Shown here one piece after another: positions 23,578 through 36,592 of a stretch of DNA of 64,000 nt. Both the position numbers and the translations under genes were made by a program. Under the pieces are notes generated by a model that was not told the DNA's origin, searched no databases, and worked only from the letters and a program-made list of their open reading frames with translations. The first letter of the stretch is position 1. Every line of letters starts with the position of its first letter. Source of the DNA: Rhyzopertha dominica (lineage: Eukaryota; Arthropoda; Insecta; Coleoptera; Bostrichidae); contig QCXZ01000003.1 of NCBI GenBank assembly GCA_025024175.1, positions 41,316,257 through 41,380,256 of the forward strand, read 5' to 3'.

Positions 23578-26500
23578 ACCACATGAGCTTAAAAATAAGG
23601 ACTATAATTTCCACGTCACTTTCCTGCTGCTCTAGTGCACATAAAATACGCCGAAGTCGTCTTAGAACGACGTCTTCATGGCGCACTGGGCATTTCCAAA
23701 TTGTAACGTCAGGGTTATGGCTGCGCCACATGTTCCCTCGACAAATGCCTGAATTGTACGAGCATATTTGACAGCTGTGCATCCAGTTCCCTAATAACAA
23801 TCCTAGCCGACAATCAAGGTTATTTGCGACGCAGGGAATCTATTATTTCTATGCCGCACCCGTCTTCGACGGCGTTGTATATTTACTTGGCCCTAGGAGT
23901 TTTAAGCCGAAACAGATTTTTCCTATCTATTTGGAACTAACTCAGGGATTAGTGTTGTTTATTCACGAACTATCGCGGCGGTATCATTATGGGACGCGGT
24001 TCACTGCTCCCGGGATAAATAAGCAGCAAATGGTTTACAAAATTGCGGCCAGATTCAAAGTAGACAACCGTAGCAGTTGTTTTGGTACATGTTTCTTCAC
24101 AGTATACCGAGAGCTTCCACGTTCATTAAAAGGGAAACATTTGACAGATATATGCATTGCAGATTAAGAAACGAGTATGTGCTGTTTAGATTTCTGGTAG
24201 TAAATAGCTGTGTATCTAACAGTTTAGTGTGAAAAAATGTTGACACAACTGCGCCTAGAGGATTCGGGGAAAATTCAAATTAGGTATTTCGCTTTGACAC
24301 CATGCTTAAAAAACTTTTAGCTGGAAATAAATATGTAATAATACCATTGAAGAATAACTTGATATTCTAAATTGTGCAAATTTACTGGCGACCGATTTGT
24401 ATTTGTTAAAATCATCAGTTCATTTTTTTCATTCAACCTCTATATTTTCAAACAAAGTCTTAAGACCTTTTCAAAAATCTGATTAGACAACAAACATCAG
24501 AGCAGTACGATGTTAAAATTGAAGCCTTAATTAAATATATTAGTGTAATTATTATCCTTTCGAGTTATTATTCTTTCAAATAACAAGAAAATACTCATAT
24601 GTACAGTGAATTCATATTCATTAGATAAGTCCTAAAATGTGTGCTATTTAATCACAAAACTTAAGGTTTGATTTTCACATAATATCTGAAAAGGCGACGC
24701 GTTATATGTATATTAGTTCAAAAAGCAACGACAATCAATAATCTCCATTATCTGCTTTACACGTCTTAAACTATGAAATGATGAAATTAACAGAATAAAA
24801 AATAGCTATGGCCCGCATATATTTTCTAGATAATATAAAAGCTTATTAAAAAACAAAATCATTTTTATGAGGAGCATATGTAACTTTTAGGATAGCTCTT
24901 TAGGTTACATAAGATTCTGAGTCGTCGATAGAGTGTAAATATTACATACATTTTTATCACTTATGTTTCTTCGTTGATTTGTCACATGCTTTTAACTACA
25001 ATGTTGTAATCGTTTTGAGTTGTGTAATACAGTTAAGAGTTATCTACATTTACGAACAGGTATACTGATGGTCTATAGTTGTTTTGCTTTAGCGTTCTAA
25101 AAGTCACCAGTGTTCAAAGCCACATGTACTTCCAGGTATGTTGTTAATCTGACATTACTTAGTTATACAGTTTCTTGTTTTGAAATAGTGTTATATAAAT
25201 AATGCACAACGTTTATTTAAAACGCTCAACGTTAACTTATCAGAAATTCTTTGAAGACAGCAAGAGGTAACGTAAATTTCCTAATCAAAGAGTGTCACTA
25301 AGCGAAAGCGAACTAAATAGCAGATGCAAAAAGAATTGCGAAAATAGTTGCAGTAACCCGCACTGCTGTCATTGAGTAACATAGAAGGTAGGTTACAGAA
25401 AGCTCTGCCCATAACTGATAGCAACTGGTTTAGTGGAATACAGACATTGAGTAGCCAAATCCAATTAGAAAGAAAATAATAAAATTTTTCCAAATTACAA
25501 TAATTAAATTCAGCACACCCGTTAAATTTTAAGTATTTTTGACGAGCCGACTTGATGTGAAGTCATAAAAGTTCAATCAAATACGCTTAGAAGGCACTAG
25601 ACTCTTACTGCAGAGCAATAAGTTACATCTTTTTGGCTATAAGTTTATAAAGCTATCATGAACTTCCTGCAATGCTGTAGTTTGCCAAAAACAGTTTTCA
25701 TGACATGAACATTACGTCCATGTTGCACCCATTTTTGTGTTTATTTATAATAAATAGTGAATATAGTTTAATACAACCCGTTAAGTCAATTAACATTATA
25801 AATATCGAATGGGTTATCTCTTTTACAATGAAACTATCTAGTCGGTTTAATACGCAGCCGCCTTAAATCCTTACATAATAAAAAGTAATAATTAACTTCA
25901 AGTATTTATATTTATTCATTTTTCCAATGAATGCTGCAATATGTTATTGATTGCTTGTAAATAACTCTTCTTTTTTAATTGCTTATAGGATCGAAGCTTA
26001 ATTGGGTACCTAACAAAAGTTGAGCTCCTGCAGGTTTAAGTTTCATAGCTGTCGCACTTCAAGTTAATTTACAATGTCTATATTCATTCTTACATACCTA
26101 TATATAACAGTAACACGATAAACTTTGTTTAAAATTTATATTATTAAGGCCTAACTTGTACTACGATACATATCCTATAGGTTTTTTTTGCGTGATCCGT
26201 TAGATATTTACAAAAGATAAAGCTGCTTTGTATTTCAGGTCATAAGATTAACTATAACTAAGTAATTTTTCACTTCATACCTACACTTTTAATTGCTTAA
26301 TTAAATCAAGTTTGTTGCTTATAATAGCTTGCGTCACGTCAGTCATACGCTGTAAATTACTTCTTGTCTTTAATAACTTCATTTATCGTTTTGGGTGTAA
26401 AACTTATACATTTTTACAACAATTACAGTACAGACGCTTTGTAGCTTCTTCAACAATCGGATCATTTCTCTAATTTCTGCTCTTTCTGCACTTTCACTCT

Positions 26501-28289
26501 CCGAGAGCCATGCCAAAGTCGCAACGCCGACTCTGCCTTTTCCGCCAGACGATTTTTCTCGGAGACAAATGCGGGGCAATTATTTACAAGCGAACAAAGT
26601 CGAAACGGGGAAATGCAAAGGCCGCTTTAAAGAATGTTCCGACATCCATCACATTTAGAAACAATAATGCAATACAGTTTTCCGGCTGCCAAGAAGTATG
26701 GGGAAACAATTTACTGCAAAGAGACCGGGACAGTCGTCGGCAATATTGCAGGGAATTGATGTATTAGGCGAGACGAGTGAAGACGTGGCCCAGTGCGTGT
26801 GTCTGCACAACTGACAGCTTGATGGACGTTGACTGATGGCGTATTTAAGAGCCAGTCCGGGCTTGGTACTGAAAAAGCGAAGGTACTCTCATGCAAGGCC
26901 CGAATAATGAAGTTTGTATACCTATAGGGCAATCACGATATTTATATTCCGATGCCCTAGATTCGAAATGAACAAGTTGTAAGAGAACAGTTTGGGGGAT
27001 GTATAGTAGTAATATACATATTTGTTGAATACTTCCTCCTGGTGCACTTTATTATGCCTGCCTTTTTAGTCTACCTATATACTTAACCAGCAAGTTGTTG
27101 CTTTTCCATGTGATCTACATATTTATCTTGCAGTGTCGGCACATATATTGCATCGGATTGGCTACTAATTCCAATACCGAGTGTACTGTTTTAATCTTTT
27201 TCCTTGCTTTTTTTGCAGAACCGAGAGCTGGTGCCTTCTTCAATGAGGGGAACAACTAGGATCAAGTATGTGGGAAGGAAGAGCTATGGTGACCAATAAG
27301 AATGGAAAGCCTATGAACAGTGCTTGATCCATGCCAGGTACTATCCTATTAAGTTTGCATCAAATATATTACCTCTTTGAAGTATTTTCATATTTGTGAT
27401 GCATACTCTTACCAACGGCTTGAAGAGAACTTTCTGGAACAGTCTTAATAGANAAGAGAAACAAACACATCATGATATACATATGAAGAGAAACACGTAG
27501 GGCAAAACAGCTAAGAACGGCAACAAATTAATGAGTAGGTAGACTGATGACATAAAATATACCTAACTCTTGGACTGCGAGAAGCATGGTAAGCCAGGAC
27601 AGAAAGTCAATATAACAGTCAGATAATTTTTAGAGATATAATACAAGACAAGAAAGAAAGAAAGATCATAGAGATTATCAAGAAAGGAAAGGCAGTAAGT
27701 AGGTACGATTAAATTGCACAGGAAAGTATAAAATAGACGATAACAATTCCGAAAGTAAGGTCTCCACACAGCGTTGATACGCGGTTGCAAGAAAACTGTT
27801 TAGGTTTCTAAACGAACTATAACACACCCCGCTGCTGGAGAGTATAACTCTTCAAGATCTCCGATTTTATTATAATGGAATGTCAAAGTTCTCTCACCCA
27901 CGACAATCGAAACCGAAAAGTTGTCTTTTCGCCCATAAAGCGCCTAGGTAAAGTCAACGCGTTACCGTATATTGGGCACATATTGCTATTCCAACTTTTT
28001 AATCAGTTTTATGAGTNGTGCGCCAAGAAGTCTTAGCGGTCAAAATGCAAAGGTTATTGGGAGTTATCATCCGTTCCTGATACATGATTTATTCAACCTT
28101 TGTGACCACATCATCAGAAACTTACGGTTCCTGCTTCTTCTTCCTTGTTGTGAATTTAGTGCGAACAACTGCAAACTTTACACCACTTGTAGATGCTGAC
28201 ATATATACAAACACCATTGTATCCAGCTAGGCCCCCTGCTGGCGCCGTCGCTGCCAGTGTTCAGTACTGCAAAATAGAAAAACTAGAAG
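23578..28289. other. No gene recognised
   Basis: Frames at 23571-23800 (both strands) and 23931-24167 overlap and match nothing I know. Positions 26480-26830 have raised GC, with frames on both strands, and may be conserved non-coding DNA. A possible acceptor TTTTTTTGCAG at about 27212-27222 and a donor-like CCAG/GTACT at about 27340 bracket a purine-rich stretch whose frame is broken by a stop. I treat it as unproven. Confidence 0.4.
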
Positions 28290-28986
28290 CTGTATTTTGT
28301 ATAGCACAAAGGAGCTACCAGATGATTAGAATATATGTATTGCTGTACGCAAGGAATGAAGTATTATAAAAAGAACGTCGAAACTAAAAAGGAATTGATC
28401 TACTATGCCTTTTGACACAAGTTTAAAGACAAAATGGAGCACCTATTGTAAGAGCCTGCTCAGAACCTGATGAATTATCATCCAAGGCAATATATTTGCG
28501 ATTAAACAACACATCGAAAGTAACAAAAACGGCAAATAATTGCATATCTGCTAAATTAGGAACGGGGTTTGATTATAGTCCTAGAAAAGTGGTGTATGGA
28601 AAAGTGTAACAAAACGTCTATACAAAATACAAGTAGCCACGTCAGAACTAACAACTGGGGGTTCTTAAAACATGATGGTAATGAAAAGTAGGTTACAGGA
28701 ATCTAGCAGTTGTGAAACTGGCAAAATTTGTTTATGTGTATGGCATCGTGATATGTTGTGCAGAAAGGGAAAAATATCAACAATAGGGCATACAAATGTA
28801 GGAGAACCACTTTAGAAAAAGGTAAATAGAAATAAATGAGTCTAATGCCAACATGTGAGGTGAAAGTCGGGTACTGAAGAATGCTCCAGAAAGCAGCTTG
28901 CAGGCAGCAGAAATGTGAATAAGGAAAGAGAAAATTCTAGAAAAGCTAAACATTGAAAAATACTGCAAACCAAATAAGAAAGGGAG

Positions 28987-29088
28987 TTAATATGGTTTGA
29001 GCATATACATATGTAGTGATAAAAAAATTCCTGAAGAAAGTTAGGAAGTGAAACTAGTGGAAAAAGAGCCAGAGGATGGCCAAGAAAG
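28987..29088 (+). pseudogene. Possible C-terminal relic of a non-LTR retrotransposon ORF2
   Basis: Two short reads in the plus strand recall the end of many LINE ORF2 proteins, where a W(F/Y)GH(I/V) block is followed by a basic GKRxRGxPRK block. LIWFEHIHM is at 28987-29013 and SGKRARGWPRK at 29056-29088. The spacing is about right, but the two lie in different frames and the surrounding sequence (28290-29120) is full of stops. Purine-rich composition continues to about 29160. The reading is an inference from short motifs; a low-complexity coincidence is possible. Confidence 0.4.
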
Positions 29089-29120
29089 ATAGTGATAGTG
29101 CCGTTATCACTGAAAAAAAT

Positions 29121-31691
29121 GGGGGGAAACAAAGAATAGAAAAAGGTATAGAAATATAGTGCTGCAAGGGTCCGTAAAGTGAATACGTTATCCCGAACTC
29201 ATAAAAAGTTTAAACGAATAAAAATCCAATATAATCAATTCGCAAAAACAAATAACAGGAATATGCTTAGCAGATTAAAATAAACTAAGAAACTGTTCTG
29301 TTTTCAGAAAACAAAGTTATAAAAGACAGAAACTAGGCTGTTTTGCTAAAGTTAGGCACAAATAAGACGATGTTATACGGAAGTTATGTTGATCAAAAAT
29401 GGATTGAATTGCCCAACTTTGAAGATGTAGGCCAAATTTGAACTCAAGTTTTTTAACAAATATGAGTGGAAAATGAACAAAGTATGCACGTTGAAACCAT
29501 CTTATTTTTGGTGTTCTAGAATGTGTTTACATCATGTCCAAGTTGACTACATCATACGGACACAGATTCAATAGACAGAACAATAAGGTACACAAGCAAC
29601 CCTTTCGTGACAGGTAAAACTGATTCTAACTACGCCATGCATCTAGTAGAACAAAACCGTATCTACTAAACATGAGATAATGGTATAAATTAAAGAAATC
29701 TAAAACATACTGGAAAAGATTGAGTAATTTCAGAAGAAATGCAAAGTTTGATGCCTTACACACTATTCGATTCACGACGCTGAAAAGCCAAACGTAGGTT
29801 CGTCAAAAAAACAAAACAAAACTAGGCGAAAAAATCTGTATAAAGATGCTTTATAAGTTATAACACGGTATGTTACAAGTACGTGATATTACATGCACCT
29901 TCTAAAGTAACTGTTTTACTGAAATGCCAACGTAATAACTGCGGATACCGAGCTAATAACAGTTATTCCTAGATGTTTATAGTCACACGGCGCCTTTTAA
30001 GGATCGATGAGCACGGCCANACGCTAATTACAGACCCCATATCAACATTAAACCCAGTTGTACTACCACTAGTTCACCCGTAAGGCATCGTAGCCAGTTA
30101 GTGCCGTTCCACCCCTGCTTAGACGGGCCTAGAGGGCAGCATTTATGCCAATTACAGTACGCTTATAAAGAACCCCATTCGCTGAGTAAAAAGCACCTGG
30201 TTCCCTGGTCCTTTATTCGCATCCCGTCTCTTTGAATGACGCTTCTGTTCGGATATAACAACCNTTGTACAATAAATAATATTCTTTCTCCGAAACTCCG
30301 TAATTTACAAACATAATGAAATCCCCCGCTACCCTCCTTTCACTCTCGTAAACGTTCAATTTATTACGAGAGGAAATCGAGTTTGTTATTAATTTGATAA
30401 CGCTCAAAGTATTGTACGCAATCGGTTATTTAATTAGCGCGCTGGTTCCCATCAGGGGTCATTAAAAAGATGATAAGCGGCATTCCTGCAGGCAAGGGAA
30501 TTTGCACAATGCTGAAGACTACCTGTGAAGCCCAATATTCACTTTTTTGTCATGCTTTGTATATACATAGCGAAACTGAATTCAATCTATCGCCATATCT
30601 AAAGGAATACTTCACTTGGTCTTGGTTAACGAGCAGCTGATAAAATAAGTCGTCGCCATATTGGTTATGCCATAAGTATAAATAATCTAGTATTTAATGA
30701 TTATAATATAAATAAAACGAAGAGCGAGCTGAGTGTGTTTTTATTAAGATCTAAATCATTGATATCTAAAGTGGACCTTTAAGCAGTCTATGTCAAAGAA
30801 GAAAATAAATTGGCGGTCCACGACAGAGGAACTGATTGGAATAAGCACTAACAAAGAATTTAAGGTAGAGTTTAGAAACGTGTATTAGCTATTCTGGCTT
30901 CGAAATGTATTGGAACTTAACAAGTTTCTTTTCTTAAGTTTTTTACACTACCTTTTACTACAGTTAGAATGCTAAATCTTTCAAAGTTAACAGGGCACTT
31001 GAAGTGCATGAATTTGTAATAATTCAGTATTAGCTAGCAGGGATCTGCCCAAAACAGAAAAATGTGGCAAGTGGTCTACGATACAGAAAAGGTTGTGAAC
31101 CTGTGATCTAAATGATATATGAAAACCCCTTACCACATGAATTTAAAAAAACTACATGCCTATTTCAACTGCTAAGCTAACGGGAGGGTATTCTCAGGTT
31201 AACAAAGCATCCATACTACAGGAATTTCACCACGCGGAACACGACGCGTTTGAAAGCATCTTCAATCAAAGAAGTACTTTATTGAATTCAGATTTAGGTC
31301 CAATTCGGGGATGCGCATTGTTCGAAATTACTTAAGTATATATATAAGGGTGGTTTGTTGACTTGACTCCACTCATGCGAATTTAGTGAGGAGAATATCC
31401 TGCAGTGAAATCCAGTCAAACATTTCAAAAGAAGTCACTTGCTTTTACTAAAGTTGGCAGCTAAGCTGTTGAAATACGTATGTAGTTTTCCTAAAATAAT
31501 ATGATAACGGTTTTTGATATACCATTTATATAAGTGTAAGTTATTGTTCCATGGCTTTCTAGGAAAAGCTCTAGCTTTTTTGTTGTCTTATCTTCTACAG
31601 TTTATTCTTATATTTATGATTCCAAACATGCTGCGTTATGTAAACGCCTATTTTGCGTCTATAATATAATATACCTTTATACTATTTTATG
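29121..31691. other. No gene recognised
   Basis: Positions 29980-30470 have raised GC and two N bases with no domain. The frame at 30213-30407 on the minus strand is unsupported. No repeat pairs were noticed. Confidence 0.45.
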
Positions 31692-32357
31692 TCTTCGCCT
31701 CAACAGACATCAGCGTCTTTAATTTAGCAATTGTCCACAATACTAAAAACTATAAATAACAGAAATTTAGTAGTGGGAATATTTCTTGACTTATCAAAGG
31801 CGTTCGACAGAAGTTCCATACAATATTTCCTCCAAAGTTAAGCTCATGCTAATGGGATTTCAGGGCACTACCTTTTAAAACTCTAGGAATATTATTGAAA
31901 GGATCGAAAACAACAAGTATTAGTGAGAGACAATTGTAGTGATTCAAGTATGTCAGTTATTGAGGTGATACTCAGGGGCGTGACTCCAAGTTCAGTGCTG
32001 GCTCCATATTGTTCATGATCTGCCACAAACCATAACAGATCTCATTGCACAGTTTACTGATGATACAAGTGTAGTCTGACACATCACCAGAAAAAAAGCA
32101 CACTTTAGACAAATATGCATAGGTTGGAGGAGTGGTATAAGTCCAACAACTTGGAGCTGAATGTAAGCAACACCAACTTAGTACAGTTTTCAGTATCGAA
32201 GTCTGAGCAGCTGCCTGTTGTCCGAAAGTTACTCACTTCAGCTGAAAATGCTGAATTTCTTGGAGTAGTTGTTGACAGTCTCTGTAGCAGTACAGTAGGT
32301 AGAAACTTAAGAGCTATAAACGTTTTTTGTTTCGTTTCATGCAGAGATGCTTATTAA
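31692..32357 (+). pseudogene. Decayed non-LTR reverse transcriptase
   Basis: The plus strand reads reverse transcriptase in pieces across at least three frames. First comes a lead-in of about 25 codons with one stop, then GIFLDLSKAFD, the first catalytic Asp block, near 31776-31808. Then QFTDDTSVV stands for the usual (F/Y)ADDT block near 32052-32078. Last is the open part from 32115: MHRLEEWYKSNNLELNVSNT followed by FLGVVVDS. This order and spacing match the fingers and palm of CR1/Jockey-type ORF2. The middle section, which should carry the GVPQGS block, is scrambled by indels. Multiple stops and frame changes show an old dead copy. The endonuclease part and the 3' end are not recognisable. 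Confidence 0.8.
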
Positions 32358-35300
32358 ATCACTTCCTTGTATATCAACTCATATTAAAAAAACACTCATT
32401 CTATTAGTTCTTTGCATTAGTAATAAAAAATGTGGGCTATATTATTTGTACATTAACCTTAAAATTATACCAAGACTAAGAAACATTGTTGGCTGGTTGC
32501 AATATTGTTTAATTGTTCGAACAATTTGCTTATAAACGCTAAAACGGCATTTCGTGTCTACTATTCAGGAAATAATTAGTATATGCCCATCTAAATATCC
32601 ATTCTATTTTGACTTATTAAGCAATAAATATCTTAAGACGTTGTAGTACTACAACTACAGTATACTATACTATTGGCCATCAACAATTGTTTAAGGAGAT
32701 CTGACAAAATCTACCATACTTAATTCCTGAACGGAATGTATTGAATGGTTATCCTTCTTTCAAAATAATAGCTTGTTTACTACTTTCATTACATTACATT
32801 ACTTTCATTGGAGTCACTTTTACACTGTTTTATTACTGCTTAATTAAGTAAAGTTTGAGCGTTGCTAATTGTGTTCCAAAGGAAAAGGAGGTTCTTTGAA
32901 CCTATGCCCTCTATCTGATCAACTACCGATATACGTAAAAGTACCTCTAAGTATTGGTAGGTATTAAAATAGTATAATGAGGTATCTTCGCTGATGTTAT
33001 GAAGCTTTAACGCTTTGTATATGTTACTGCTCTCCTTTTAAAATTTGTGCTTTTCCACTGCATTGTTTTTATGGTTTATCCATTCTGAATCAATATAAAT
33101 AGTAGAAGTCTATAACCTATTAATAGTGAAGTACTTGACTTTGGCTCACCTCCATATTTTAAGTAAATGGCGATACTATAAACGGTATGGATAAACTTAA
33201 GACCGGTGTAGTTTTGATGTGAAAACACGACTGTGTCAGGTCAGAGAATCTTATCCTATCGTTTCCTTAAATGCATTCGAAATGCAAGTGAGTACTGGTT
33301 TGCACATTGGTTACAGGCGGATGCGGTTTTAATATCTCTCACTCCGCATTCATTAGCTCTCTGTTCTTTTGTTTGCCGCCTGTCCGCAAATGAACAGCAC
33401 GTGGACGAACATGAATCACAACCAGAAAACGCAAACAATCCAAACAATCCCTAATGAATAAAAACATGTTTCCATCGAACCAGCTCAGCGGAGGGGGGCA
33501 ATGCAACATGTTTGCGCCGAGCACCTGGGGCTCCGAATTAATTAAAATCAGTTCGATTGAGCCGTCAATTGTTTTGTTTGACGAACGCCAGATGGCGGTG
33601 CCCCGCTCCTTAATTGGTAGTATTTCGAAAGGGTTGGAGGGGATTTGCTTTTCTAAGAGGCTAACGCCCCACCGGGCACAAACAAACTAAAATTAAGTAG
33701 GCTTTGATCTCCATCCGGTGAACCATGCTTGGCAGAAAACAAAATATTAGCTTGGTAAATATAGAACGTAAAAATGGCATTTGGAATTGGGTGCCAGCGG
33801 GCGATAACAAATTAAGCAGTTTGTTAATTAGCAATTATTGCTAAAATTGGTGCAACATAATATGCTCGCAGCAGAGCCATCATTGTGCATGATAAGCGTG
33901 AATATCTTGGGAATTGCTGTACGCGGTATTCAATACCTCACTTCAATTCATTAGCTACTATTCGTTATCCTACGATTAGACTGGACCAATAGTGTACAAA
34001 GGGTGTACTAGTCCCCAATTTACTTATTAAGTTCATCAATACGCTTACGAAAGGTGAAGAAGTGCCAGGTCACTCGAATTTATTGCTTTGCTTTCCTGCG
34101 AGTAAGTAATAATCATATTTTTTCAATTCGGAATTACTAAGATCTCGTTGTTAAATTCTAACCGAGCATATTTTTTTATGTAACGAATTTTGACTTATCG
34201 TTAATTCTAAGCGACATTTTTAAAGGAGCATGTGATACGTCAACAATTTTCAATTTTATTAGAAATAGTAATATTTGAGGAACTAAAATGGAATGCAAAC
34301 CAAAGGTACATATAAAGTGCATTTCTACTTTGAATACAAAGATTTAACCCGATATAAGGTAAATATTTCATAAAAAAATACATATATTTTTTGAAATGAT
34401 TTCGTTTTATTAGTTTACTGAACCAAAGAAAGGGAATAAGTGGCACAGAAACAGGTTAACAAATCCTTACACAACCATATAAAAGTGTGGCAGATCGTCA
34501 ACCTCAATACCAATAGGGATGCCAAATCCAAAGTTGGAGTTCAGTGCCGACGATCGTAGTGAACGCACGGAACCGAACGGTGCTCTCAGTTTACACCTTT
34601 ACTTGCATGCGAATAACCAAAATAAACATAAAGCTGCAGCCTACAAGGTCACGGTCCGTCCCAAATGAGAGGAGAATACTTATTAATGTATTGCTTATTA
34701 TGATGAGCGCCTTGCCTTTTCCCGCCTGGTACGGACTGTACAAACCTTCGTTCTTATCATCGTTTCTTATTTTGTAGATTTGATCACTTCTTCAGGCGCG
34801 ACCATAAATCATTACTGAGTGAAGCATTAGTAAAACTTCTAAAACCATAAACATTCAGGTCAAAGAAGCCTAAATACCAGTACCCATGCCATATTAACCA
34901 GTAGAACTACCAACTAATCAATAAACTACAAATTAAGTCGCTCTTTTAGTCAAACGATTCTCTTACAGCAAGAGAACTCAATACAACCGAAAGAAAACAA
35001 GATAGATATAAGAAGCGAAATGCTTGAAAAAGTTCCAGGAGACGAAAAACTGCCTTCCAGGCGCATTGCTTAACCAAATATCCTAAAATATTACGCAGCA
35101 AATACACAAAATCTTACAAGATAAATGAAAAGAAAAGCTGTAAATAGCATTAGACAATACATATGTAAGCTCAGAAGTAGCTTCGAAGAAACTGTTCAAG
35201 AGCTATGACCCTAATGCAATTTATCTGAGTGAGCCAACAGAATACTCCTTAACGAGCTCGAATAATATGNCCTCTTGGAGGAGATGAAATCAGCAGAAAT

Positions 35301-35905
35301 GCTATACAAGAAACAAGTAANTAGTAGTCCACATGGAATAAAAGACACAGCAACATTCAAACCAGACGAAAGCAACTAAGGGACGGAGAATACTGAGGAA
35401 CAAACAATTATTATCTGCAGATTTCAAGGAGGAGTACGAAGTCACTATGACAGCACGATATTATTATGCAGAAACCAGGAAGGAATGGGAACGAGCCCTG
35501 CCATAGCAAATAGAGATAGCCGTAAAGAACAGCCAATAGAAAAACCTAATGCATGCAGACCAGAAATCCCAAGCTAATACTATCATCCCATATCACACAA
35601 AGAAGAGTCGTCACCATCACGCGGAGCAACTTAAGCAAGACGTAGGAATCTTAATTGCCACTTGCAAAAGACAAGAAAGTAATGAATAAGTAATAAGAAA
35701 AGAAATAATGCACCATGCAGCCTAGCTAACATTAAACACAGAAAGATTTAAACTAGTTGGATGCACCCTATAAACCTTCCCATTGCAATCTACTGCTTCC
35801 CGTAACATGTGCATAAAACACTAGCAACAAGCGTGTCGCCCAGTGGCGCTGATCAATAAAAAAAATATTTTTTAATAATCAAAAATTGAATTAATAGAAC
35901 TCAGA
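32358..35905. other. No gene recognised; GC-raised block at 33.5 kb
   Basis: Positions about 33470-33700 have raised GC, a homeobox-like AATTAATTAAAA site near 33536-33547 and open frames on both strands; regulatory DNA is the better guess. Positions 34780-35700 are purine-rich on the plus strand with two N bases and may be a decayed retroelement, but I cannot match any domain. Confidence 0.4.
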
Positions 35906-36002
35906 GTGGTTGAATTTGTGGGAACATCGGCGGAACTGCGGAACGCACCCACTCATAAACGGTTACCGCTTGCACTCAGCACCGGCATTAGATCCAACTT
36001 CA

Positions 36003-36126
36003 CGTTCGTGCCAGCTCTGAATTGGCACGGAATCGCGGGGTGTTCTTGGATCTCCGCGGGGAACAAGAGGATGCGAGGAGTACGCAGGTTTAAGTGAACG
36101 TTCGTGCCAGTGAGTCGATTGGCACG
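36003..36126. repeat. Two direct copies of a GC-rich hairpin motif
   Basis: CGTGCCA at 36007-36013 pairs with TGGCACG at 36023-36029. The same pair recurs at 36103-36109 and 36120-36126. The wider unit ACGTTCGTGCCAG...ATTGGCACGGA is repeated 96-97 bp apart in the same orientation. The block 35906-36160 is GC-rich compared with its surroundings and stays open in several frames, without a known domain. The inverted TGCCA/TGGCA halves resemble a dimeric protein site such as NFI (TTGGCnnnnnGCCAA), but the spacing differs. Confidence 0.6.
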
Positions 36127-36239
36127 GATCAGCGTTGCCAACTGACCTGATCTGAATCATCGTACCAACCTACACATAATATAATAAAAAAGTAGTATAA
36201 TTTAACATTCTTTATTTAAACTTACTCAGTTATAAAGGT

Positions 36240-36592
36240 CGAGAAGTCAGCACATGTGGTGATGAGGTTAACGAGCGGGAAAGTGATTGAGAAAACAGTT
36301 TAATTTTGACATTTGACTTGACATAGCAATCTGTCAACACAACGCAAACTTGGGAATGCTGTCGGCTGAGAAACAATGCCTAAATAATATTGAAAATAAT
36401 AATAAGCGAGTGATTGACAATTTTGCAAGCAGAAAAGAGCGCCGAACGGATTTTGTCTATCAGGCAAAATAAAAACTACATATTGACTTAAAACACATAA
36501 TTGACAAACGCGTTGACAATGCAGTGTAGGTTTCTAACGTGGTACCTAACTTGCTTTGGATGAAAACGTGTGATACGAAAATGATAGGTGAG
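36240..36592 (+). promoter_or_regulatory. Candidate promoter and 5' exon with strong splice donor
   Basis: The stretch contains TTTTGACATTTGACTTGACA near 36303-36322, of a kind often seen close to insect transcription starts. It ends in AAAATGATAGGTGAGTTACG near 36577-36596, where AG/GTGAGT is a strong donor and ATG ATA would start a frame. No downstream exon is recognised. This is an inference from weak signals. Confidence 0.2.

Noticed and set aside
23426..23800. 124-codon minus-strand frame.
   Set aside because: Overlapped by open frames on the other strand, no recognisable motif, and nothing nearby supports a gene.
27223..27340. Purine-rich stretch between an acceptor-like and a donor-like site.
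   Set aside because: All useful frames hold a stop and no domain is seen; splice-like sites occur by chance at this rate.
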